Source of the DNA: Haematobia irritans
Lineage: Eukaryota > Arthropoda > Insecta > Diptera > Muscidae
Length of the DNA: 64,000 bases
Assembly (NCBI RefSeq): GCF_050003625.1
Contig: NC_134400.1
Coordinates: forward strand, 193,655,726-193,719,725
Direction of reading: 5' to 3'
The number at the start of each line of letters is the position of its first letter. The stretch's first letter is position 1. Below, piece by piece: positions 36,663-47,640 of the stretch. The position numbers and the translations under genes are program-made. A model generated the notes under the pieces. It made no database searches. It was not told where the DNA came from and was given only the letters and a program-made list of their open reading frames with translations.

Positions 36663-37851
36663 ATTTAACGAAACGGTAATTTTTTCTTTGAGTGTATATA
36701 CACTGGGTTTCTTTTCCATGTCTTCACAACCAACTCGGCAGGTCCAGATGTTTGTTTATGAAATTATGGTGAAGAATAATTTTTTGTTTGGAGCTAACGA
36801 ACTGTATGTCGTATTTACATGTGTGTGTGTGTTTTCCTCATGAACTAATCCCCAGATTAATTAAATTGTTAACCGAAATATCGTCAAAATTAAGATAATT
36901 TTTATTTTTCTACCCTCTTTACAGTTTACAGTAGCCCAAATTCCTAAACAGTAGCAAAAGTTAATTATCCAAATTAAATGTAAATATATGACAATTAAAG
37001 TATTATTGACCAAGCCCTGGCGGTTTAATTTAATCATCCATTTAATCGTCTACCATGATAACACATAACGCGACAAACTGTAAACCACAAGGTCTTTCAA
37101 GCTCTGGTGGTATCACAGTAACATCGTCAAAAGTCCATACTGACCAACTACAACTACAAAAGGAATGACTGACAGACAGACAGACAGACAGACTGCATGA
37201 GCCAAGCCATTTGCCAAGCATTTAATAGACCGCAAATAATTGGTTGAACGTATGGTGTCTTTCACTACAGATGTTATTGTTGACGCTATTGTCAATACAA
37301 AAAGTCAGAAGAAAAAAACAAAAAACAGAAAAATTAAACAAATATGTGCAATAAAACATGAAGTTCATGTTTTACAAAAACGAATATAAGGAAAATCCAG
37401 CAGAGCGATAAAAATCTGCAACATAGAGCTGTAATATAGACGAAGTTTTTGATGTTTTGCCATTAAAATAAAATGAGCAACTAATTCGAATTAGATTAAT
37501 GACAATAAATCCAACATTTATTGTTCATAATACTATACATGATTTATTTAAAGTATTTGTTTTGGTTTTTGAATAAATGTGCTTCGATATTATAAAGATT
37601 ATTGATTATATAGACTATTAATATGGTTTGTCATCTGTATAAATATGGTGGACAAATTAAATTTACAGAACTGCACGAACTCCAGATCATGGGAAATTTT
37701 AAAACGTGATTTTATGTTACCATTAGAATGTTGTCCAATATCGAACTATTACAAATAAACGGGAAAAAATATCTTAATACAAGAGCACTCACTAACACGA
37801 GTGCTCTTGTATCTACACTCACTAAGACTAGTGCTCTTGTATTTAGATAAT
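36663..37851. other. intergenic, no gene recognised
   Basis: Mostly low-copy AT-rich DNA. It includes a (CAGA)n tract at 37172-37192 and the hairpin cluster at 37777-37842. No exon is supported. Confidence 0.45.
37777..37842. repeat. hairpin plus third arm copy
   Basis: ATACAAGAGCACTC (37777-37790) and GAGTGCTCTTGTAT (37799-37812) form a 14-bp perfect stem with an 8-base loop. A third arm, AGTGCTCTTGTAT, follows at 37830-37842 in direct orientation to the second. Confidence 0.75.
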
Positions 37852-38414
37852 TTTTATACCCACCACAATAGAATGGTGACGGGGGTATAATAAGTTTGTC
37901 ATTCCGTTTGTAACACATCGAAATATCGATTTCCGACTATATAAAGTATATATATTCTTGATCAGGTAAAAATTCTAAGACGATATAAGCATGTCCGTCT
38001 GTCCGTCTGTCTGTCTGTCTGGTTGGCTGTCTGTCTGTCTGTTGTAATCACGCTACTGCCTTCAATAATGGCGCTATCGTCCTGAAATTTGGCACAGATT
38101 CGCCGTTTGTTTGCAGGCAGGTCAAGTTCGAAAATGGCTATATCGGTCCAAGTTTTGATATAGTCCCCATATAAACCGACCTCCCGATTTTGGGTCTTGG
38201 GCTTATAAAAACTGTAGTTTTTATCCAATTTGCCTGAAATTGGAAATCTAGAGGTATTTAAGGACCATCAAAAAGTGTATCGAAAATGGTGCTTATCGGT
38301 CAATGTTTTGGTATAGCGCCCATATGGACCGATTTCCCAACTGTATTTATTGGGCGTCTAGAAAGTGTATTTTCTATCCGATTTGCCTGAAATTGGAAAT
38401 CTAGAGGTATTCTA

Positions 38415-39350
38415 AAGGGTGATTTGTTAAGAGCTTGATAACTTTAAAAAAAAAAAAAAAAACCCATAAAATTTGCAAAATCTCATCGGTTCTTTATTTG
38501 AAACGTTAGATTGGTCCATGACATTTACTTTTTGAAGATAATTTCATTTAAATGTTGACCGCGGCTGCGTCTTAGGTGGTCCATTCGGAAAGTCCAATTT
38601 TGGGCAACTTTTTCGAGCATTTCGGCCGGAATAGCCCGAATTTCTTCGGAAATGTTGTCTTCCAAAGCTGGAATAGTTGCTGGCTTATTTCTGTAGACTT
38701 TAGACTTGACGTAGCCCCACAAAAAATAGTCTAAAGGCGTCAAATCGCATGATCTTGGTGGCCAACTTACCGGTCCATTTCTTGAGATGAATTGTTCTCC
38801 GAAGTTTTCCCTCAAAATGGCCATAGAATCGCGAGCTGTGTGGCATGTAGCGCCATCTTGTTGAAACCACATGTCAACCAAGTTCAGTTCTTCCATTTTT
38901 GGCAACAAAAAGTTTGTTAGCATCGAACGATAGCGATCGCCATTCACCGTAACGTTGCGTCCAACAGCATCTTTGAAAAAATACGGTCCAATGATTCCAC
39001 CAGCGTACAAACCACACCAAACAGTGCATTTTTCGGGATGCATGGGCAGTTCTTGAACGGCTTCTGGTTGCTCTTCACTCCAAATGCGGCAATTTTGCTT
39101 ATTTACGTAGCCATTCAACCAGAAATGAGCCTCATCGCTGAACAAAATTTGTCGATAAAAAAGCGGATTTTCTGCCACTGATTTTGGTAATAAAATTCAA
39201 TGATTTGCAAGCGTTGCTCGTTAGTAAGTCTATTCATGATGAAATGTCAAAGCATACTGAGCATCTTTCTCTTTGACACCAAGTCTGAAATCCCACGTGA
39301 TCTGTCAAATACTAATGCATGAAAATCCTAACCTCAAAAGAATCACCCTT
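38415..39350 (-). mobile_element. rosa-like (DD41D) mariner element, internally deleted, copy A
   Basis: The ends are AAGGGTGATTTGTTAAGAG and, inward from the right, AAGGGTGATTCTTTTGAGG. About ten bases are inverted-repeat (AAGGGTGATT), and TA duplicates the INE-B target. At 936 bp it is shorter than an autonomous element, because the middle of the N-terminal half of the gene is missing. It is nearly identical to copy B at 43092-44024, which implies recent activity. Confidence 0.88.
38525..39237 (-). pseudogene. rosa-like DD41D transposase, internally deleted and frameshifted
   Basis: The gene begins with ATG at 39237 (MNRLTNEQRLQIIEFYYQNQ). It then passes through a deletion junction into another frame, AENPLFYRQILFSDEAHFWL, which stays open to the stop at 38525. 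The catalytic residues are present: Asp in FSDEAHF, Asp in WFQQDGATCHTA and Asp 42 positions later in PLDYF. The helix-turn-helix DNA-binding half is lost and the start is out of frame, so no functional protein is expected. Only two residue differences from copy B are seen in the shared 217 residues (N/D and W/R). Confidence 0.88.
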
Positions 39351-39689
39351 TAGGACCATAAAGAGGTGTGCCGAAAATGGTCCCCATGTTTTGATATGGT
39401 CCCCATATAAACCGACCTCCCGATTTTACTTCTTGGACTTCTATGATCCGTAGTTTTAATCCAATTTACTTGAAATTTGAAATCTAAGGGTACCCTAGGA
39501 AGTTGATTGGAAGTAAATTGCGACCTAGACTTTGACAGACGGCCGGACGGACATGGCTAGATCGACTCAGGGGCCGACCCTGAACAATATTGCCAAAAAC
39601 ACCCTATGTCTATCTCGTCTCCTTCTGGGTTTTGCAAACATATGCACGAACTTATAATACCCTGTTCCACAGTGTTGCGCAGGGTATAA

Positions 39690-41697
39690 AAATAAAATTT
39701 GACAAAGTTTTCTATAGAAATAAAATTTTTAAAAAATTTTCCCTTGAAATTAAATTTGGAAAATTTTTTTCTACAAAAATAAAAATTTGACAATTTTTTC
39801 TATAGAAATTTTCTAAGAAATTTAACAATTTTTTCTATAGAAATAAAGTTTTGACAACATTTTCCACAGAAATAAAATTTCGACATTTTCTATAGAAATA
39901 AAATTTTGACAACATTTTCCACAGCAATAAAATTTTGAAAATTTCTTCTGTAGAAATAAAATTTTGACATTTTCTAAGAAATTTAACAATTTTTTCTATA
40001 GAAATAAAAATTTTAAAATTTTGTTTATAGAAATAAAGTTTTGACAACATTTTCCACAGAAATAAAATTTCGACATTTTCTATAGAAATAAAATTTTGAC
40101 AACATTTTCCACAGCAATAAAATTTTGACAATTTCTTCTGTAGAAATAAAATTTTGACATTTTCTAAAACACTAAATTTTTTTCAACATTTTCTATAGAA
40201 ATAAAAATTTTTTAAATTTTTTCTATAGAAAAAAAAATTTTTGACAAAATTTTCTATAGTAATAAAATTTTAACACAATTTTCCATAGAAAAAAAATTTG
40301 ATAACGTTTTCTACAGAAATAAAATTTTTAGAAAATTTTCTGTGGAAATTACATTTGGAAAAATTTTAAAAGTTTGTTCTACAGAAATAAAAGTTTGAAA
40401 ATTTTTTCTATAGAAATAAAGTTTTGACAGCATTTTCCATAGAAATAAAATTTCGACATTTTCTATAGAAATACAATTTTTACAAAATTTACCATAGAAA
40501 TAAAATTTTGAGAAAAATTTCTTTAGAAATAAATTTTGACAAAACTTTCTGCAGTAATAAAATTTTGACAAAATTTTCTATAGAAATAAAATTTAGAAAT
40601 ATTTTGTATAGACACAATTTTCTATAGAAATGAAATATCGACCAAAATTTTCTTGTGAAAGTAAATGTTGACAAAATTATCCATAGAAATAAAATTTGAC
40701 AGAGTTTTCTGTAGAAATAAAATTTTGACAAAATTTTCTGTAGAAATAAAATTTTGACAAAATTTTCTGTAGAAATAAAATTTTGACAAAATTTTCTGTA
40801 GAAATACATTTTTGACAAAATTATCTGTAGAAATAACATTTTGACAAAATTTTCTGTAGAAATACAATTTTGGCAAAATTTTCTATAGTAATAAAATTTT
40901 GACAAAATTTTCTATAGAAATAAAATTTTGACCAAATTTTCCATAGAAAAAAATTTTGGCAAAAGTTTCTATAGAAATAAAATTTTTACAATTATTTCTA
41001 TATGAGTAACAGTTTCATAATTTCATAATTTTTGACAACATTTTCTATAGAAATAAAATGTTGACAAAAACTTTCTATAGAAATGAAACTGAATGCCAAA
41101 AACTTTCCTATGGAATAAAATGTTGACAAAATTTTAGAAATAAAATTTGACAGAGTCTTCTATAGAAATAACATTTTGACAAAGTCTTCTATGGAAATAA
41201 AATGTTGACAAAACTTTCTGTAGAAATAAATTTTTGAGAAAATTTTCTAAAGAAATAAAATTTTGACAAAAATTTCCATAAAAATAAAATTTTACAAAAT
41301 TTTCTATAAAAATAAAATTTTGACAATTTTTTCTATAGGAGTAACATTTTGACAAACTTTTCTATAGAAACGAAAGGTTAACCAAAACTTTCTAATTAAA
41401 TAAAATGTTGACAAAATTTTCTGTGGAAATCAAATCTTTGCAAAAATTTCTATAGAAATAAAATTTTTAGAATGTTTTCTATAGAAATAAAATTAAAAAA
41501 ATTTTTTTTGGTAATAAAATTTTGTAAATTTTTTCTATAGGAATAAAATTTTTACAAAATTTGTTATACAAAGAAAAAATTATGACACTCTTTTCTACAG
41601 AAATAATATTTTGATAAAATTTTCTATAAAAACAGAATTTTGACAAAATTTTCTAAAGAAATGAAATGTTGACAAAATTTTCCATAAATTTAAACGA
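39690..41697. repeat. 30-bp satellite array
   Basis: AAATTTTGACAAAATTTTCT units start directly at the INE tail (GGTATAAAAATAAAATTTGAC). A block of about 150-200 bp with ACAACATTTTCCACAGAAAT and TTTCGACATTTTCTATAG is duplicated at 39850-39960 and 40030-40150. The array ends at the left boundary of the large duplicated segment. Confidence 0.87.
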
Positions 41698-42747
41698 AAA
41701 TGTTTCTTTCGTATAAAAAAACATGTTTTTCATAGTAACTAAAAAAATTTGATAATAAATTTAGAACTACGTTTTTTTTTTAATTTAGTTGATTTTTATA
41801 CCCATCACCATAGAATGGTGACGGGGGTATAATAAGTTTGTCGTTCCGTTTGTAACACATCGAAATATCGATTTCCGACTATATAAAGTATATACAGTGA
41901 GTCACAGTGAAAATGGCCCACAAGAGTAAATGTAAATATTTTGAAATTTTATCTCATATTTGGCCAATCAGAAATCCAAATTTTAGTTTTCTCCTAGGTA
42001 AATCTAATTAATAATAATATTTGGTGAGTATAAAGTTCAGGTTTCAGCTATAAATTATTGGAATCAGACATTTAAGAGAAATGTCAGAAATACCATGCCA
42101 CAGTGAAAATGGCCCACCAAATGAAATGGCTAAAATATAACGGGTTTCTTCCAGCATTTCATCACATTTGCTTTTACCTGTTACATTACAATGTTCTTAG
42201 AATATTAAAAGAGCAAACACGCAACAAAGTGGTCGATTAAAATTTTCTTTAAAAAAAAGATAAAACAATCGAAAAATGGGACCTCACACTTCGTTTGAGA
42301 TGCGAAATTTAATAATAAATCATTTTAAAAACGGCGTAATTCAAAGGCGAATTGCAGAAATGGTTCAAGTCCCTCGTGGAACCATTAAAAATATAATTAA
42401 AAGGTATACCGATGAAAATCGGATCATTGATAAGCCGAGATCCAGTTCAAATAAACTGTTTTCTGACAGAGATGAACGATGGATAGTAAATAAATATCGA
42501 TCTAACCCCAAACTAAGTGCTCCAAATATTCGAAATTTGGTGGCCAAACATCTCCAAGTGAATTGCCATGCAGAAACCATCATAATAGTTTTCCACAGAT
42601 CAGAATTACATGGACGAATTGCAAGAAAGAAACCGTTCGTAAGTGCTAAGAATAAGAGAGACCGATTACTATTTGCCCATGCGTATACAGCAAAGGAATT
42701 TTCGTTTTGGAAAGATGTTCGTAGATGAGTCGAAATTCAACCTTTTT

Positions 42748-42893
42748 GGGTCAGATGGTAGAAGAAATATGAAATATTTACGGCCAACTGTTAAACACGG
42801 CGGAGGGCATGTAATGGTTTGGGTCAGATGGTAGAAGAAATATGAAATATTTACGGCCAACTGTTAAACACGGCGGAGGGCATGTAATGGTTT
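42748..42893 (+). repeat. 73-bp tandem duplication inside the Tc1 gene
   Basis: GGGTCAGATGGTAGAAGAAA to GGCATGTAATGGTTTGG is present twice in a row (TCAGATGG at 42751 and 42824). Copy 2 of the element has it once and keeps about 30 bases (GTGTGGAGAAAAGCAAACG) lost here. Confidence 0.85.
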
Positions 42894-43091
42894 TGGGTTC
42901 TTGCTCTGCTGCGGGTGTTGGAAATCTCATTTTTATTGAAGGCAACATGGACAAGATGCAATATCTGTCTATTTTGATAGATAATTTGAAGCAAAGTGCG
43001 GAAAAGCTGGGCATTGGTAGCTGATTTCATTTTTACCCAGACAACGACCGAAAACATACAGCTCATGTTGTAAAAGAGTGGCTGCTTTATA

Positions 43092-44024
43092 AAGGGTGAT
43101 TCTTTTGAGGTTAGGATTTTCATGCATTAGTATTTGACAGATCACGTGGGATTTCAGACATGGTGTCAAAGAGAAAGATGCTCAGTATGCTTTGACATTT
43201 CATCATGAATAGACTTACTAACGAGCCACAACGTCGAATTTTCAGTGAATGGGCCCTAGAAAAGTTGGCAGAAAATCCGCTTTTTTATCGACAAATTTTG
43301 TTCAGCGATGAGGCTCATTTCTGGTTGGATGGCTACGTAAATAAGCAAAATTGCCGCATTTGGAGCGAAGAGCAACCAGAAGCCGTTCAAGAACTGCCCA
43401 TGCATCCCGAAAAATGCACTGTTTGGTGTGGTTTGTACGCTGGTGGAATCATTGGACCGTATTTTTTCAAAGATGCTGTTGGACGCAACGTTACGGTGAA
43501 TGGCGATCGCTATCGTTCGATGCTAACAAACTTTTTGTTGCCAAAAATGGAAGAACTGAACTTGGTTGACATGTGGTTTCAACAAGATGGCGCTACATGC
43601 CACACAGCTCGCGATTCTATGGCCATTTTGAGGGAAAACTTCGGAGAACAATTCATCTCAAGAAATGGACCGGTAAGTTGGCCACCAAGATCATGCGATT
43701 TGACGCCTTTAGACTATTTTTTGTGGGGCTACGTCAAGTCTAAAGTCTACAGAAATAAGCCAGCAACTATTCCAGCTTTGGAAGACAACATTTCCGAAGA
43801 AATTCGGGCTATTCCGGCCGAAATGCTCGAAAAAGTTGCCCAAAATCGGACTTTCCGAATGGACCACCTAAGACGCAGCCGCGGTCAACATTTAAATGAA
43901 ATTATCTTCAAAAAGTAAATGTCATGGACCAATCTAACGTTTCAAATAAAGAACCGATGAGATTTTGCAAATTTTATGCGTTTTTTTTAAAAAAAAGTTA
44001 TCAAGCTCTTAACAAATCACCCTT
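43092..44024 (+). mobile_element. rosa-like (DD41D) mariner element, internally deleted, copy B
   Basis: Ends AAGGGTGATTCTTTTGAGG and, inward from the right, AAGGGTGATTTGTTAAGAG, with TA on both sides. The pre-insertion site GCTTTA-TA-ATTGTCCGCG can be reconstructed within the Tc1 gene. The homologous Tc1 at 49155 lacks the insertion and has lost about 23 bp at the same place. Confidence 0.9.
43205..43918 (+). CDS. rosa-like DD41D transposase, in-frame N-terminal deletion
   Basis: A 237-residue open frame starting MNRLTNEPQRRIFSEWALEK. The genuine seven-residue N-terminus is joined in frame to the linker before the catalytic domain, so the roughly 130-residue helix-turn-helix DNA-binding part is missing. 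Catalytic Asp35 (FSDEAHF), Asp128 (WFQQDGATCHTA) and Asp170 (PLDYF) are present; 41 residues separate the last two, the spacing of the rosa group. The C-terminus SRGQHLNEIIFKK is intact. The protein could fold as a catalytic core but should not recognise its terminal repeats. Its frame is undisturbed, unlike the sister copy at 38525, which may be chance given its youth. Expression is unknown. Confidence 0.8.
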   Translation: MNRLTNEPQRRIFSEWALEKLAENPLFYRQILFSDEAHFWLDGYVNKQNCRIWSEEQPEAVQELPMHPEKCTVWCGLYAGGIIGPYFFKDAVGRNVTVNGDRYRSMLTNFLLPKMEELNLVDMWFQQDGATCHTARDSMAILRENFGEQFISRNGPVSWPPRSCDLTPLDYFLWGYVKSKVYRNKPATIPALEDNISEEIRAIPAEMLEKVAQNRTFRMDHLRRSRGQHLNEIIFKK

Positions 44025-44178
44025 TAATTGTCCGCGTGTCATAAAAATTCCAGCCCAGTCTCCGGACTTAAATATAATAGAAAATTTGTGGTATAAACTT
44101 GAAGTGGAAATTCGTAAATATCATATATCCTGCAAGGAAGACTTGAAGAGAGCATTAGTGGAAGAATGGCAAAAAAAA

Positions 44179-45916
44179 AACAGTAAGGAAAGTCTAAAGT
44201 CGGGCGGGGCCGACTATATTATACCCTGCACCACTTTGTAGATCTAAATTTTCGATACCATATCACATCCGTCAAATGTCTTGGGGGCTATATATAAAGG
44301 TTTGTCCCAAATACATACATTTAAATATCACTCGATCTGGAAGAATTTGATAGACTTCTACAAAATCTATAGACTCAAAATTTAAGTCGGCTAATGCACT
44401 AGGGTGGAACACAATGTTAGTAAAAAACCAGTAAGGAAAGTCTAAAGTCGGGCGGGGCCGACTATATTATACCCTGCACCACTTTGTAGATCTAAATTTT
44501 CGATACCATATCACATCCGTCAAATGTGTTTGGGGCTATATATAAAGGTTTGTCACAAATACATACATTTAAATATCACTCGATCTGGAAGAATTTGATA
44601 GATTTCTACAAAATCTATAGACTCAAAATTTAAGTCGGCTAATGCACTAGGGTGGAACACAATGTTAGTAAAAAATATGGGTAAAAAATTAAGGAAACTT
44701 TGCAAAAGTTTATTTATGATTTATCGCGCGATATATATGTATTAGAAGTTTAGGAAAATTAGAGTCATTTTTACAACTTTGCGACTAAGCAGTGGCGATT
44801 TTACAAGGAAATTGTTGGTATTTTGACCATTTTTGTCGAAATCAGAAAAACATATATATGGGAGCTATATCTAAATCTGAACCGATTTCAACCAAATTTG
44901 GCACGCATAGCAACAATGCTAATTCTACTCTCTGTGCAAAATTTCAACTAAATCGGAGTTAAAAATTGGCCTCTGTGGCCATATGAGTGTAAATCGGGCG
45001 AAAGCTATATATGGGAGATATATCTAAATCTGCACCGATTTCAACCAAATTTGACACGCATAGCAACAATGCTAATTCTACTCCCTGTGCAAAATTTCAA
45101 CTAAATCGGAGCAAAACATTGGCCTCTGTGGTCATATGAGTGTAAATCGGGCGAAAGCTATATATGGGAGATATATCTAAATCTGAACAGATTTCAACCA
45201 AATTTGGCACGCATAGCTACAATGCTAATTCTACTCCCTGTGCAAAATTTCAACTAAATCGGAGTTAAAAATTGGCCTCTGTGGTCATATGAGTGTAAAT
45301 CGGGCGAAAGCTTTATATGGGAGATATATCCAAATCTGAACCGATTTCAAGCAAATTTGGCACGCATAGGTACAACGCTAATTCTACTCCCTATGCAAAA
45401 TTTCAACTAAATCGGAGCAAAAAATTGGCCTCTGTGGGCAAATGAGTGTAAATCGGGCGAAAGCTATATATGGGACATATATCCAAATCTGAACCGATTT
45501 CAACCAAATTTGGCACGCATAGTTTCAATGCTAATTCTACTCCCTGTGCAAAATTTCAACTAAATCGGAGTTAAAAATTGGCCTCTGTGGTCATATGAGT
45601 GTAAATCGGGCGAAAGCTATATATGGGAGATATATCTAAATCTGAACCGATTTTGCTGATATTTTGCAAGTTTTTCGAGACTCATAAAATATTCGGATGT
45701 ACGGAATTTGAGGAAGATCGGTTGATATACACGCCAATTATGACCAGATCGGTGAAAAATATATATGGCAGCTATATCTAAATCTGAACCGATTTTTTCC
45801 AAAATCAATAGGGATCGTCTTTGAGCCGAAACAGGACCCTATACCAAATTTTAGGACAATCGGACTAAAACTGCGAGCTGTACTTTGCACACAAAAATAC
45901 ATCAACAGACAGACAG

Positions 45917-45970
<54 letters not shown>

Positions 45971-46174
45971 GGACATCGCTAAATCGACTCAGAATTTAAT
46001 TCTAAGACGATCGGTATACTAAACGATGGGTCTCAGACTTTTCCTTCTTGGCGTTACATACAAATGCACAAACTTATTATACCCTGTACCACAGTAGTGG
46101 TGAAGGGTATAATTACATACAAATGCACAAACTTATTATACCCTGTACCACAGTAGTGGTGAAGGGTATAAAAA
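44179..46174 (+). mobile_element. INE subfamily C (copy C3) with duplicated ends
   Basis: Head AGTAAGGAAAGTCTAAAGTC and hairpin AGTCGGGCGGGGCCGACT, then TACCCTGCACCACTTTG. The first 248 bp are present twice in tandem (44181 and 44429). Monomers, an (ACAG)n tract of about 65 bp at 45905-45972 and the tail TACCCTGTACCACAGTAGTG follow. The last 59 bp (TTACATACAAATGCACAAAC to GGGTATA) are also doubled (46054 and 46113). GAAGAATGGCAAAAAA on the left and AAGAAATGGCAAAAAC on the right flank it as a near-direct repeat. Confidence 0.85.
45905..45972 (+). repeat. (CAGA)n microsatellite of INE-C3
   Basis: About 16 tetranucleotide units with a few CGGA interruptions, at the GTCY position expected in mini-me elements. 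Much longer than in the other C copies. Confidence 0.85.
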
Positions 46175-47640
46175 AAGAAATGGCAAAAACCCTTCTTACA
46201 CAACAAAATTGGTAGAATCCATGCCATGACGCTTAAAATCAGTCATTAAACAAAAAGGATTTTCCACAAAATTTTATATATAATTTATTGAATTAAAATA
46301 TTTAGTTAAACATTTTGGGTCATTTTCACTGTGGCGTGAGTTTTTTTGTTTCCCTTAAAAACATTTTTGTTTTATGAATTGATAGAATTTTAAGGTCTTT
46401 CTAATATTATATTTAGTTTGTATTTATCTATATTTTAAGAAAATAAAAGAAATTGAAATATATATTTGCAAGAAAATGAGGTTTTCATTCTAACAATTAA
46501 ATTTGTGTGGGTGGGCCATTTTCACTGTGACTCACTGTATATATTCTTGATGAGGGAGAAATTCTAAGACGATATAAGCATGTCCGTCTGTCTGTCTGTT
46601 GTAATCACGCTACAGCTTTCAATAATGGCGCTATCGTCCTGAAATTTGGCATATTTAGATTCGTCTTTTTTTTGCAGGCAGGTCAAGTTCGAAGATGGGC
46701 TATATCGGTCGAAGTTTTGATATAGCCCCCATATAGATCGATCTCCCTATTGTATTTCTTGGGCTTCTAGAATCCGTAGTTTTTACCCAATTTTCCTGAA
46801 ATTATAAATCTAGAGGTATTCTGGGAAAATAAACAGGTGTGCCAAAAATGGTGAGTATCGGTCCATGTTTTGGTATAGCCCCCACATAGACCGATCCCCC
46901 GATTTTATTTCGTGGGCTTCTAGAATCCGTAGTTTTTATCCAATTTGCCTGAAATTGAAAATCTAGAGGTATTCTAGGAAAATAAAGAGATGTGCCGAGA
47001 ATGGTGGTTATCGGTCCATGTTTTGATATAGCCCCCATAAAGACCGATCTCCCGATTTCTCTTCTTGAGCTTCTAGAATCCGTAGTTTTTACCCAATTTG
47101 CCTGCAATTGGAAATCTAGAGGTATTCTAGGAAAATAAAGAGATGCGCCGAAAATAGTGATTATCGGTCCATGTTTTGATATAGCCCCCATATAGGCCGA
47201 TCTCCCGATTTTACTTCTTGGGCTTCTAGAATTCGTAGTTTTTACCCAATTTGCCTGCAATTGGAAATCTAGAGGTATTCTAGGACCATAAAAGGGTGTG
47301 CCGAATATATTGAGTATCGGTACAGTTTTTGATATAGCCCCCTTATAAACCGGCCCTCCGATTTGGGGTCTAGATTCTAGAACTACAATTAAATGTGCTG
47401 AAAACTGTATGTATCCTTCCATCTTTGGTATAGCTCCCATTACACCGAACTCCCGATTTAATTCCTAGGGTTTCTAGAAATTGTAGTTTTTATCCGATTT
47501 GCCACAAATTGAAAATATCTTGGCATTTTAGACCCTTAACAAAGTGTATATGATTTAGTTTTATCGGTCCATTTGGTAAGGCCTCCATATAGACCGATTT
47601 CACTTATTGAGGGTATAGAATGCGCACTGATCATGAATAT

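Larger units (their letters stand above)
37852..39690. mobile_element. chimeric INE with two tail ends (B reversed / C forward)
   Basis: The left edge is a reversed B tail (ATACCCACCACAATAGAATG, then CTGTCCGTCTGTCTGTCTG). B-type monomers follow in reverse orientation. After 39480 the sequence switches to a forward C-like 3' part (GACAGACGGCCGGACGGACA, ACCCTGTTCCACAGTGTTGC, GCAGGGTATAAAA). No head hairpin lies between them. A DD41D transposon is inserted at 38415-39350 at the TA of TATTC-TA-GGACC. Confidence 0.75.
42276..46229 (+). pseudogene. Tc1-like DD34E transposase, copy 1, disrupted
   Basis: The first 150 codons are open (MGPHTSFEMRNLIINHFKNG; paired HTH region with RRIAEMVQVPRGTIKNIIKR). 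A frameshift then occurs just before the first catalytic Asp (MFVDESKFNLFG). The protein continues with KHGGGHVMVLGSCSAAG, a further shift at GIGS, YPDNDRKHTAHVVKEW (second Asp) and AQSPDLNIIENLWYKLE. The latter supplies the Glu 35 positions after the Asp, hence DD34E. The gene is split by the DD41D element after WLLY and by INE-C3 after EEWQK, and it ends VESMP*. The same frameshifts occur in copy 2, so the copy was dead before duplication. Confidence 0.88.
41895..46537 (+). mobile_element. Tc1-like (DD34E) element, copy 1, with two nested insertions
   Basis: Perfect terminal inverted repeats of 27 bp begin CAGTGAGTCACAGTGAAAAT at both ends, with TA on each side inside the TATATA core of INE-B3. 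A second, partial repeat (CACAGTGAAAATGGCCCACC at about 42099; TCATTTTCACTGTGGCG at about 46317) lies some 200 bp inside each end. It could be a second transposase-binding site, as in Tc3. Without its insertions the element is about 1.7 kb. Confidence 0.9.
41797..47640 (-). mobile_element. INE subfamily B (copy B3), interrupted by Tc1
   Basis: The reversed tail ATACCCATCACCATAGAATG, GGAAATCGATATTTCG-type core and AAAGTATA are followed by the Tc1 element. The INE resumes at TATATTCTTGATGAGGG, CCGTCTGTCTGTCTGTTG and about five 153-bp monomers. The head is missing; recognisable sequence fades after GGTATAGAATGCGCACTG. Confidence 0.8.
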
